Shown here one piece after another: positions 15,648 to 22,643 of a stretch of DNA of 64,000 bases. The notes beneath the pieces are model-generated. The model did not search any database, was not told the DNA's origin, and saw nothing but the letters and a program-made list of their open reading frames with translations. A program made the translations under genes and the position numbers. The stretch covers positions 3,596,001-3,660,000 of the forward strand of contig NZ_CP085840.1 in NCBI RefSeq assembly GCF_020715685.1, given 5' to 3'. The stretch's first letter is position 1. Every line of letters begins with the position of its first letter. The stretch comes from Dermatobacter hominis (GTDB taxonomy: Bacteria > Actinomycetota > Acidimicrobiia > Acidimicrobiales > Microtrichaceae).

Positions 15648-17500
15648 CCGGCCGGAGCGCCGACGCGCGCAACATCGACAACCTCAAGGCCAACGTCGGG
15701 AAGCTGCAGCAGAGCGCGGCCGAGCTCGCCGAGGGCCTCGGGGTCACGCTCGCCGAGGTGCCGGGCCCGGTCGCGAGCGCGGTGGCCGCGGTCGTGGTCG
15801 TCGGCGAGCCGAAGAACGGCAAGTCGTCGCTCGTGAACGCGCTGGTCCAGCACCCCGGGCTCTCGCCGGTCGACTACGCGATCGCCACTGCGACCTACAT
15901 CGCGATCCGACACGGCGCCCCGGGCGCCGCCGTGTTCCCCGAGGGCCGGGATGACGCCGAGATCGTCCCGATCGACGAGCTCGCGGCCTGGACCTCCGTC
16001 GAGGGGCTCGCGGCCAACCCCCGAGCGCCGAAGGTGCCCCGCCCCGTCGAGGTCACCGTGGACGCGCCGATCCTCGAGCGCGTGACGCTGATCGACACGC
16101 CGGGGGTCGGCGGGTTCGACGGCAGCCACGACCGCGCCACCCTCGCGGCGCTCACGGGCGCCACCTCGCTGCTCTTCTGCGCCGACGGCTCCCGACCGCT
16201 GTCGGAGCCCGAGCTCGAGTTCCTCGCCCAGGCCACGGGTGCGATCGCCCGCGTGGCGTTCGTCCTCACGAAGGTCGACCAGAACCCGGGGTGGCGCGAC
16301 GTGCTGGCGGACGACCTCGCCAGGATCGCCGAGCGCGCGCCGGCGTTCGCCGATGCACCGTGGTTCCCGGTCGCCGCTCCGCTCGCCGAGCGGTCCGTCG
16401 ATCCGTCGCTCCCGGTCGAGGCGCGCCGGACGCTACGCGAGCGGTCGGGGATCGACGCGGTGGCGGACCACCTGGTCGGCGCGGTGGCCGGTCACCTGGA
16501 CGAGCTGGTTGCCGCCAACACGGTCAAGCAGATCCGCCTGAACGGTGAGCTCCTGCTCGAGCGGGCGACCGAGCGCGTGCGGATGCTCGACGACCCCTCC
16601 GACGACGCCCGCCGGCAGCTCCAGTCGGAGCAGCACGAGCTCGATCGGCTCGCCTCGATCGAGGACACGTGGCGGACCGACCTCGAGCTCAGCCTCAACA
16701 CCCTGCGGGGAGCAGAGATCAACCACCTCGACCGCGTGATGCGCGAGATCCAGGCGCTCGGCGAGCCGTTGGTGAAGCGCAAGGACGTGAGCGCCGAGGA
16801 GCTCACGTCGACGGTGAACGGTCGCCTGTCGACGGAGGCGGGCGCTGCGAGCGCCCGGATCGTCGAGGGGACCGACCGCCAGATCCGCGACATCATCGGG
16901 GACGCGATCGAGAGCCCCGCGTTCGCCGCCGCGATGGAGAAGGCGTTGGGCTCCGACGAGGTGGTGCGCCTGCGGGAGGGTCGGGACCTCGTCGCGGAGG
17001 GCCGGTTGCAGCCGGCGCAGACGATGCCGCTGATCATGACGGTGTCGAGCGGCTTCATGATCGCCAACTTCACCGGGCTCGGCGGTGCGTTCGGCGCCGT
17101 CACGACGGCGGGCCTGTCGTTCGTGCCGGGACTGGGCCTCGGGGTCGCTGCGGCCGCGACGGCCGTCATGTTCGCCCGACGCCAGTCGAAGCAGAACGAG
17201 CGGAACCAGTGGCTCCAGACGCGGCTGGCCGAGGCCAAGGTCGACCTCCAGACGGTGGTCGAGCAGCGGATCGCGAGCTCCAAGACGCTGGCGCTGCGCG
17301 CCGTCCGCGAGTGGATCCGCAGCCGCCAGTCGGAGCTGCGGTCCTCGATCGCCGCGCTGAACGCGCAGGTGCAGCGGGACGCAGCGGAACGGCAGTCGGC
17401 CGTCCAGGAGGCGCAGGCCCGGGTCGACGGGGTCGACGCGCTGCTGCGCACGTGCGACAACTACCTGGACCGGCTGGTGCAGGAGGGGATCGATGTCTGA
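15644..17500 (+). CDS. Dynamin-like GTPase, IniA-like
   Basis: A 618-residue dynamin-superfamily protein resembling IniA. G1 is VVVGEPKNGKSSLVNAL (Lys60), G3 is LIDTPGVGG and G4 is VLTKVD. After the GTPase domain come long helical stalk segments (about residues 300-450), then a hydrophobic paddle at about 461-511 (PLIMTVSSGFMIANFTG through GLGVAAAATAVMFAR) and a return stalk helix rich in Arg and Gln. This layout is that of membrane-inserting bacterial dynamins such as IniA, which mediates membrane fission in mycobacteria. It overlaps the GrpE-like gene by GTGA and the following acidic gene by 8 bases. Confidence 0.85.
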   Translation: MTGRSADARNIDNLKANVGKLQQSAAELAEGLGVTLAEVPGPVASAVAAVVVVGEPKNGKSSLVNALVQHPGLSPVDYAIATATYIAIRHGAPGAAVFPEGRDDAEIVPIDELAAWTSVEGLAANPRAPKVPRPVEVTVDAPILERVTLIDTPGVGGFDGSHDRATLAALTGATSLLFCADGSRPLSEPELEFLAQATGAIARVAFVLTKVDQNPGWRDVLADDLARIAERAPAFADAPWFPVAAPLAERSVDPSLPVEARRTLRERSGIDAVADHLVGAVAGHLDELVAANTVKQIRLNGELLLERATERVRMLDDPSDDARRQLQSEQHELDRLASIEDTWRTDLELSLNTLRGAEINHLDRVMREIQALGEPLVKRKDVSAEELTSTVNGRLSTEAGAASARIVEGTDRQIRDIIGDAIESPAFAAAMEKALGSDEVVRLREGRDLVAEGRLQPAQTMPLIMTVSSGFMIANFTGLGGAFGAVTTAGLSFVPGLGLGVAAAATAVMFARRQSKQNERNQWLQTRLAEAKVDLQTVVEQRIASSKTLALRAVREWIRSRQSELRSSIAALNAQVQRDAAERQSAVQEAQARVDGVDALLRTCDNYLDRLVQEGIDV

Positions 17501-18068
17501 CGAGACGGGCGACCACCTGCCGCACCAGCCGGACTTCGTCACCGCCGCCGACTCGGCAGATCCCCTCCGCGATCCGCTGAACCCGGACGACGGCGATCCC
17601 GATCCGTTCGACTCGTCCGCGTTCGTGCCCGAGGGTCCCGACCCGCACCTGGCGGATGCCCCGCTCGCGGTCGACGACCCGGCGTGGGGTGACGACGGCT
17701 CCGAGGGCGTGCCGGAGTCTGCGCTCGAGCCGGATGGGCGCGACGACGGAGCGCTCGCGTCGGTGCCGGGACCGTCCGGCGAGGTCCCGGACGGCGACGA
17801 CCCCACGACGGCCGCACCGGACGACGGGTGGTCCGACGGCGGCGAGCTCCGCTCCGCCGTCGACGCCGGCGGGTCGTCGTTCGAGGAGACCACCCACCTC
17901 GTGCTCGCGGCGCTCGTGCCGGTCGACGACGATGCCGGTGCCGCGGCCGGCCCGGCCCTCGAGGGGTGGGACGGGTCCGGCGTCGGGCTCGAGCCGACGG
18001 TCAGCGCGTGGGCGGTGCCCGTGATCGACCCCGATCCCGACTTCATCGACCTGGACCTCCTGGGCTGA
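17493..18068 (+). CDS. Acidic disordered protein at the end of the dynamin operon
   Basis: A 191-residue protein extremely rich in Asp, Glu, Pro and Gly (for example DPLNPDDGDPDPFDSS), with no membrane segment and no domain I recognise. The only patch with helix-forming hydrophobic residues is FEETTHLVLAALVPVDDD near residues 130-147, and the protein ends in DPDFIDLDLLG. It has a strong AGGAGGGG ribosome site inside the end of the IniA-like gene and overlaps it by 8 bases, so it is a genuine operon member. By position it recalls IniB, which is also low-complexity and precedes iniA, but the sequence does not establish homology. Confidence 0.65.
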   Translation: MSDETGDHLPHQPDFVTAADSADPLRDPLNPDDGDPDPFDSSAFVPEGPDPHLADAPLAVDDPAWGDDGSEGVPESALEPDGRDDGALASVPGPSGEVPDGDDPTTAAPDDGWSDGGELRSAVDAGGSSFEETTHLVLAALVPVDDDAGAAAGPALEGWDGSGVGLEPTVSAWAVPVIDPDPDFIDLDLLG

Positions 18069-18093
18069 GGCCGCGGCGCCCCCCGGACGCGCC

Positions 18094-18121
18094 GGTGGCG
18101 CCGGCCGGAGCCGGCGCCACC
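18094..18121. terminator. Bidirectional hairpin between convergent operons
   Basis: GGTGGCGCCGGC (18094-18105) and GCCGGCGCCACC (18110-18121) form a perfect 12-base stem with the loop CGGA. It lies between the end of the dynamin operon and the end of the calcium-repeat operon, so it probably serves both. Confidence 0.65.
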
Positions 18122-18150
18122 GTGCACCGCTGTGGTCGCGGAAGCCGAGC

Positions 18151-18978
18151 TCAGCGCTCGTCCGGGTCGAAGCGGTCGGCGTCGTACCCGTCGGAGCGGC
18201 CGTCGACGTCGCTGTCGTTCAGCTGGTCGGCGTACGGGTCCCGGTCGTAGCCGTCGGCCCGACCGTCGAAGTCCCGGTCGTGGATGTCGTCCGCGTTCGG
18301 GTCCCGGTCGTAGCCGTCGGCCCGACCGTCGAAGTCCCGGTCGTGGATGTCGTCCGCGTTCGGATCCCGGTCGTAGACGTCCGGCCGTCCGTCGAAGTCG
18401 CGATCGGCCCGCTGGTCCTCGTACGGGAACGGGTCGCTGCTGTCCGGCCGGCCGTCGAAGTCGTAGTCCCGGTCGACGTCGTCGCTCGGGCTGTACGGGT
18501 TCTCGAACACGACGGCGGACGACGACGGTGGCGCCGTGGGGTTGTACGGGTCGTGGAACACGACGCCCGGCGTCGGCGTCGGGGACGTCCCCGACTGGCC
18601 GGGGAGGGTCGACCACGACCCGGCATCGGCGACGCCGTCCTGGTTCGCGTCCACCACGACGGTGTCGTACACGCCGTCGAGGTCCTGGTCGAGCTGCCCC
18701 GACTCGACGAGGCCGTCCTGGTTCGCGTCGTACGCGATCCGGTCGATGGTCCCGTCGAGGTCGGTGTCGGCGGCCGCACCGTCGGTGATGCCGTCCTGGT
18801 TCTTGTCCAGCGCCCAGGTGTCGGCGGCGCCGTCACGGTTGGCGTCCATCGCGTACTCGTCGGCGATCCCGTCGGCGTTCGAGTCGATCCGCCACAGGTC
18901 GGTCGAGCCGTCGCAATCCTGGTCGACGGCCACCTGGTCGGCGATGCCGTCACCGTTCGTATCGAGGTTCGTGTCCAC
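18151..18978 (-). CDS. Asp-rich calcium-repeat protein, no signal peptide
   Basis: A 275-residue protein made almost wholly of short Asp-rich loops. The first half has about seven repeats of the form DxNxDGxxDxxxxD (DTNGDGIADQ, DANRDGAADT, DANQDGLVES), like EF-hand/dockerin or thrombospondin type 3 loops. A Pro/Ser linker with HDPYNP and ENPYSP follows, then a second set built on DRDFDGRADGYDRDPNADD. There is no signal peptide and no membrane helix, so calcium binding, if real, would be cytoplasmic. The start is GTG at 18976-18978 with AGGAG upstream, 27 bases after the related gene 19006-19584, with which it forms an operon. Confidence 0.7.
   Translation of the reverse strand: MDTNLDTNGDGIADQVAVDQDCDGSTDLWRIDSNADGIADEYAMDANRDGAADTWALDKNQDGITDGAAADTDLDGTIDRIAYDANQDGLVESGQLDQDLDGVYDTVVVDANQDGVADAGSWSTLPGQSGTSPTPTPGVVFHDPYNPTAPPSSSAVVFENPYSPSDDVDRDYDFDGRPDSSDPFPYEDQRADRDFDGRPDVYDRDPNADDIHDRDFDGRADGYDRDPNADDIHDRDFDGRADGYDRDPYADQLNDSDVDGRSDGYDADRFDPDER
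18238..18363 (-). repeat. Exact tandem duplication of 63 bases inside the calcium-repeat gene
   Basis: Bases 18238-18300 and 18301-18363 are identical over 63 positions, coding twice for a 21-residue unit with the core DIHDRDFDGRADGYDRDPN. A third, diverged unit follows. The exact identity means a recent duplication or ongoing copy-number change; the reading frame is kept. Confidence 0.85.
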
Positions 18979-19005
18979 GTCGTCGCTCCTGTCGTCCAGC
19001 GGTGA

Positions 19006-19584
19006 TCAGATGGTCCAGACCCGGGCCATGTCGGCCTTGGTCTGCGAGTAGGTCTCGGCGAAGTCGAGGAGGCGCTGCTTCTCCTCGGGGTCGGTCGTGC
19101 GCTCGGCCCGCTCGAGGATCGAGTCGAGCGTGTCGTCACCGCTCGAGAAGCCGCCGCCGTCGTCGGGCGCCGGGGCCGTCCCGGGTGCCGGTGCGAACGG
19201 GTCGCTCGCCGGCGCAGGGGCGGACCAGGCGCCGGTCGGGTCGGGTACGCCGTCGCGGTCGAGGTCCTGCTGGGTCGATTCGGCGATGCCGTCCTGGTTC
19301 GCATCGAGGTTCCACACGTCGGCCCGACCGTCGCCGTCCGTGTCGACCGCGATCTGGTCGGCGACCATGTCGCGGTTCGTGTCGATGTTCCACGTGTCGG
19401 CGACGCCGTCGCCGGTCGTGTCGATCGCCGACTGGTCGACGAGCCCGTCACCGTCGGTGTCGAAGTCGCTCACCGCCATCGGTGCGGTCGTCGGTTCGCA
19501 GCAGCCGTCCGCTGCTCCTGCATCGCAGTCCGCCTCGGCGGTGCCGTCCATGTCCGGGTCGCTGTAGGCATCGAGATCGCTCAT
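19006..19584 (-). CDS. Asp-rich calcium-repeat protein with helical C-terminus
   Basis: A 192-residue protein. After an acidic, Cys-containing start (DCDAGAADGCCEP) come five loops of the DTDGDGxxDxxxxDT type between residues 35 and 115, then a Pro/Ala linker and a C-terminal helix bundle (DDTLDSILERAERTTDPEEK and the following LLDFAETYSQTKADMARVW). It is related in sequence to the next gene of the operon and has likewise no signal peptide. The ATG at 19582-19584 has GAAGGAG upstream and sits 40 bases after the -10 of a shared-box promoter. The helical tail may be an interaction module. Function unknown. Confidence 0.7.
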   Translation of the reverse strand: MSDLDAYSDPDMDGTAEADCDAGAADGCCEPTTAPMAVSDFDTDGDGLVDQSAIDTTGDGVADTWNIDTNRDMVADQIAVDTDGDGRADVWNLDANQDGIAESTQQDLDRDGVPDPTGAWSAPAPASDPFAPAPGTAPAPDDGGGFSSGDDTLDSILERAERTTDPEEKQRLLDFAETYSQTKADMARVWTI

Positions 19585-19624
19585 CTGCCGCTCCTTCTCT
19601 CCTGGACCCGATCGGGTCTCGTCG

Positions 19625-19669
19625 AGCGTAAGAACGGGCAGGGCGGGCGGGCGTCCCCACATCGTGCCA
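19625..19669 (-). promoter_or_regulatory. Shared box and -10, copy f (minus strand)
   Basis: On the minus strand TGGCACGATGTGGGGA starts at 19669 and TACGCT lies at 19630-19625, spacing 39. It drives the two calcium-repeat genes. Confidence 0.75.
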
Positions 19670-19697
19670 ACCGGTCCGGCGCCGCCGGGCCGCCATC

Positions 19698-19731
19698 CGT
19701 TCAGCGGGCGTTCAGCGGCCCGTCGTACCGT
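19698..19731 (+). promoter_or_regulatory. Promoter of the regulator-Hsp70 operon with PHO-box-like direct repeat
   Basis: CGTTCAGCGG occurs at 19698-19707 and again at 19709-19718, an 11-base period, 7 bases before a TACCGT hexamer at 19726-19731. Direct GTTCA(C/G)C repeats with 11-base spacing at the -35 position resemble the binding sites of PhoP/OmpR-type activators in actinomycetes. The shared TGGCACG box is absent here, so this operon is probably under a different control. The leader to the GTG start at 19879 is about 140 bases. Confidence 0.5.
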
Positions 19732-19878
19732 CCGGCCGCTGAGCTGGGAGGACCTGACGGTGTGGTCGACAGGACCGGACGCGCGAGGTGCGCGCCCCCA
19801 CATGTGGAGCGGGACATCGTCGGGGGGGTCGGCGCGGCCGACGTCGTGCTGCCGACCCGCGGCGGGTGAGGGGATCAA

Positions 19879-22152
19879 GTGGCCACCCGGGTGATCGGTC
19901 GCACACGCGAGCTGGCCGCCGTCGAGGAGGCGCTGCAGGTGGGCGCCTCGGTGGTGCTGTGGGGGCCGCCGGGCATCGGTCGGTCGTCGATCGCCGCCGC
20001 GGCGACCGAGCGCAGCCGGCCGGCGGTCGGCCACGCGCTCGCCTCCCTCTCGTTCCGCCCCTACCTCGTCCTCGAGTCCGCGCTCGGGGCATCGGCGCCC
20101 GCGGTCGAGCAGGACGAGGTGGCGGCCTGGGCGGCGCAGCTCCTCGGTTCCCGGGTGCTCGTGGCCGAGGACGTCCACCTCGCGCACCCTGCGACGATCG
20201 CCGTGCTCGGTCGACTGGCCGCTCGCACGACCATCGTCATGACGGCGACGTCCGGCCACCCGAACAGCGACGCCGTGGCCGCCGCCCTGGACCGCTGGGG
20301 CGTGCTCGCTCCGCGCCCCGTCGACGTCGCGCCGCTCGACGGGGCCGACGCCCGCGAGCTCGTCGTCGGTCTCGCTCCGGCGATGTCCGAGTCGGAGGTC
20401 GACGAGGTGATCCGCTCGTCGGCGGGCATCCCGGCGTGGCTCGTGGCCGCCGCGCTCCGTCGGCACGACGAGCGCTCGGGTTCGGTCCTGCAGTCGATGG
20501 ACGTCGCGGTGCGGACCGCCCTCGTCGTCGCCGCGGTGCTGGCGCGACCAGCCGCGCCGGAGCTGCTCGGCCCCGGGGTGGACGGACTCGTGGCCTGCGG
20601 CGCCGCGTCGATCGACGGGGCGGGCCGGTTGGTGGCCGTCTCGGCGTTGGCCCGAGCCGCCCTCGAGCGGGTGCCGCTCCAGGAGCGACGTCGGGTCCAC
20701 GAGCTCCTCGCCGAGCGCCTCCCCGATCGTGCGGAGGCCGCCCGGCACCTCGCCGCCGCCGGCCGTCCGAGCGAGGCGGCTGCGCTCGCGATCGACGCGG
20801 CCGGGCGCTCGACGACCGTCGAGGAGCGGGCGGCCCACCTCGACTTCGCGGCCACCGTGGAACCGGAGCCGGCGACGATCGTCGACGCCGTGGGCGCCCT
20901 GCTGCTCGCCGGCGACCTGGCGTCGGCCACCAGGTGGGTCCCGAGGCTCGATCTCGCCGAACCCGCGCAGGCGCTGCTGACGGCGCGGGTGCACCGCTTC
21001 GCCGGAGCCGTCGCACCGGCGCGCGAGGCGGTCGGAGCCGGGCTCGCCGCGGCGCGACCCGGGACCTCGGTGTGGCGACGCCTGCTCGTCGAGGCCGCGT
21101 GGTCCGGTGCCGGCGCCGTCCCGCAGGAGCAGGTCCTCACGTCGTGCACCGGCACGCCCGAGGAGGCTGCGGCGTCCGTCGCGTGTGCGCTGGGCTCCGG
21201 CGGTCTCCTGGCATCCCCCGACGGGATCGACCTCACGGCGCTCGAGCCGCCGGAGCGGTTCCACGTCGGCCTGCAGGCCGCCCGGTCGCTGCTCCGCTCC
21301 GGCGATGGCGACGCTGCCGTCCGGATGGCCACGACGGTCGCCCAGCTCGCGCACGACGACGGCTTCTCCAACTGGGGGTCCGTGGCGCAGATCGAATCGG
21401 CGTGGTGTCGCTACCTGCTCTGCGGCGACGCCGATGCCATCGACGAGGTCACGCGCCTCCTCGGGGGGCTCCTGTCGGCGCAGGCGCGGGACCGAGCGCG
21501 TGCGCTGCTCCACCTCGGCACCGTCGACCGCGATCCGATCGGGGCGGTCGACGAGCGCTCGCCGAGCCCCTCGGAGCTGTGGGCCGCGATCTCGGCGGAG
21601 GCGTCGCTCGCCGTGGACGACCTGGAGCGGGCCACCGTCTCGTCGGCGATCGCCGGCGTCCCGCCTGCCGATCCCGTGACGTCGCTGCTCTCGGGCCCCG
21701 TGGCGGTGACCGCCTCAGCCCGTTGGGGCGTCCCCGCGGTCGGCCTCGCAGCGTTCCCGCTCCTCGAGGCCGAGGCGGCGGCGCTCGCGGCCGGCGACGA
21801 ACGGGCGGTGGTCGAGGTCGCGGACCAGTGGCGTGACGTCGCCGTCCGAGGGGTGGTGCGGTGCCTGCTCCACTCGGGGGCTGCCGGTGCCAAGGAGCGG
21901 GCCGCCGAGATCGCGACCGAGGCCGGGCTCCTCCGGTGGGCGGCTCGGGCCGGCGCCCAGTCCGTCCGGGGCGACGGGGTCCTCACGGGCCGTGAACGGC
22001 AGATCCTCGAGCTCGTCGCCGCCGGATGCACCACGCCGATGATCTCCCGGCGCCTGGGCATCGCCGACTCGACCACGGAGTCCCACATCAAGAGCGCCAA
22101 GTCGAAGCTCGGCGTGTCGACCCGTGCGGGCGCGGTCGCCCGTCTCCGATGA
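19879..22152 (+). CDS. LuxR-family regulator with AAA-type ATPase domain (LAL-like)
   Basis: A 757-residue protein. An N-terminal STAND/AAA-like domain begins RTRELAAVEEALQ, with the loop VVLWGPPGIGRSSIAAA and an acidic VLVAEDVHLAHP as Walker B. The Walker A lysine is replaced by Arg35, so nucleotide binding may be altered. Residues 280-680 are Ala/Arg-rich helical repeats as in LAL regulators. The C-terminus is a GerE/LuxR helix-turn-helix: LTGRERQILELVAAGCTT, then MISRRLGIADSTTESHIKSA. It starts the operon with a second HTH protein and the Hsp70-like gene and overlaps the former by ATGA. It is the best candidate activator for the shared TGGCACG box. Confidence 0.8.
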   Translation: MATRVIGRTRELAAVEEALQVGASVVLWGPPGIGRSSIAAAATERSRPAVGHALASLSFRPYLVLESALGASAPAVEQDEVAAWAAQLLGSRVLVAEDVHLAHPATIAVLGRLAARTTIVMTATSGHPNSDAVAAALDRWGVLAPRPVDVAPLDGADARELVVGLAPAMSESEVDEVIRSSAGIPAWLVAAALRRHDERSGSVLQSMDVAVRTALVVAAVLARPAAPELLGPGVDGLVACGAASIDGAGRLVAVSALARAALERVPLQERRRVHELLAERLPDRAEAARHLAAAGRPSEAAALAIDAAGRSTTVEERAAHLDFAATVEPEPATIVDAVGALLLAGDLASATRWVPRLDLAEPAQALLTARVHRFAGAVAPAREAVGAGLAAARPGTSVWRRLLVEAAWSGAGAVPQEQVLTSCTGTPEEAAASVACALGSGGLLASPDGIDLTALEPPERFHVGLQAARSLLRSGDGDAAVRMATTVAQLAHDDGFSNWGSVAQIESAWCRYLLCGDADAIDEVTRLLGGLLSAQARDRARALLHLGTVDRDPIGAVDERSPSPSELWAAISAEASLAVDDLERATVSSAIAGVPPADPVTSLLSGPVAVTASARWGVPAVGLAAFPLLEAEAAALAAGDERAVVEVADQWRDVAVRGVVRCLLHSGAAGAKERAAEIATEAGLLRWAARAGAQSVRGDGVLTGRERQILELVAAGCTTPMISRRLGIADSTTESHIKSAKSKLGVSTRAGAVARLR

Positions 22153-22637
22153 CGTTCCCGTCGCCCCAGGAGGGGCCGCTGCTGGTGCGCGATCCCGACG
22201 TGGGGTCCTGGCGGCACGCCGCGGAGGCGTCCGGCTGGTCCGTGGTCGAATCGTCCTGCCCGGACGAGCCATGGCACCTGAGGGGCACGTTGGTGTGCAC
22301 CGCGGACCCGGTGACGGCCGCCATGGCGGTCCTGCGGGGCGGCGGCGCCGCGCTCCTGGCCGAGGTCCCGGTCGATGACCTCGACACGCTGCTCGCCGAC
22401 GTCCAGCGAGTGGGCGGTCGGGTCCTCTCGGCGGCGGGCGACGCCGACGGACCGAGCGACACCGACCGGCTCCTGGCGGCGCTGGTCGACGGCGAGTCGG
22501 TCGGTGGGGCCGCCCGGAAGGCCCACATGAGCCTGCGGACCGCGCAGCGGCGCCTGGACGCGTTGCGGAAGACCTACGGGGTGACGACCACGGCGGGAGT
22601 CGTGGCGATGTGGACCAAGGAGCGACGAGATGGGTGA
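22149..22637 (+). CDS. Small regulator with LuxR-like helix-turn-helix
   Basis: A 162-residue protein. The first 105 residues look like a degenerate response-regulator or sensor domain (LLVRDPDVGSWRHAAEASGW, then LLAEVPVDDLDTLLADVQRV) without a clear phospho-acceptor setting. The last 50 form a LuxR-like HTH: LVDGESVGGAARKAHMSLRT and AQRRLDALRKTYGVTTTAGV. The C-terminal end resembles that of the large LuxR protein before it (GVSTRAGAVARL). It sits between that protein, by ATGA overlap, and the Hsp70-like gene, 6 bases downstream. It probably co-regulates the same targets. Confidence 0.7.
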   Translation: MTFPSPQEGPLLVRDPDVGSWRHAAEASGWSVVESSCPDEPWHLRGTLVCTADPVTAAMAVLRGGGAALLAEVPVDDLDTLLADVQRVGGRVLSAAGDADGPSDTDRLLAALVDGESVGGAARKAHMSLRTAQRRLDALRKTYGVTTTAGVVAMWTKERRDG

Positions 22638-22643
22638 CCGACG

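Noticed and set aside
18238-18363. Tandem repeat considered as a CRISPR or minisatellite array
   Set aside because: The unit is in frame, codes for Asp-rich loops, has no spacers and continues the protein's repeat pattern.
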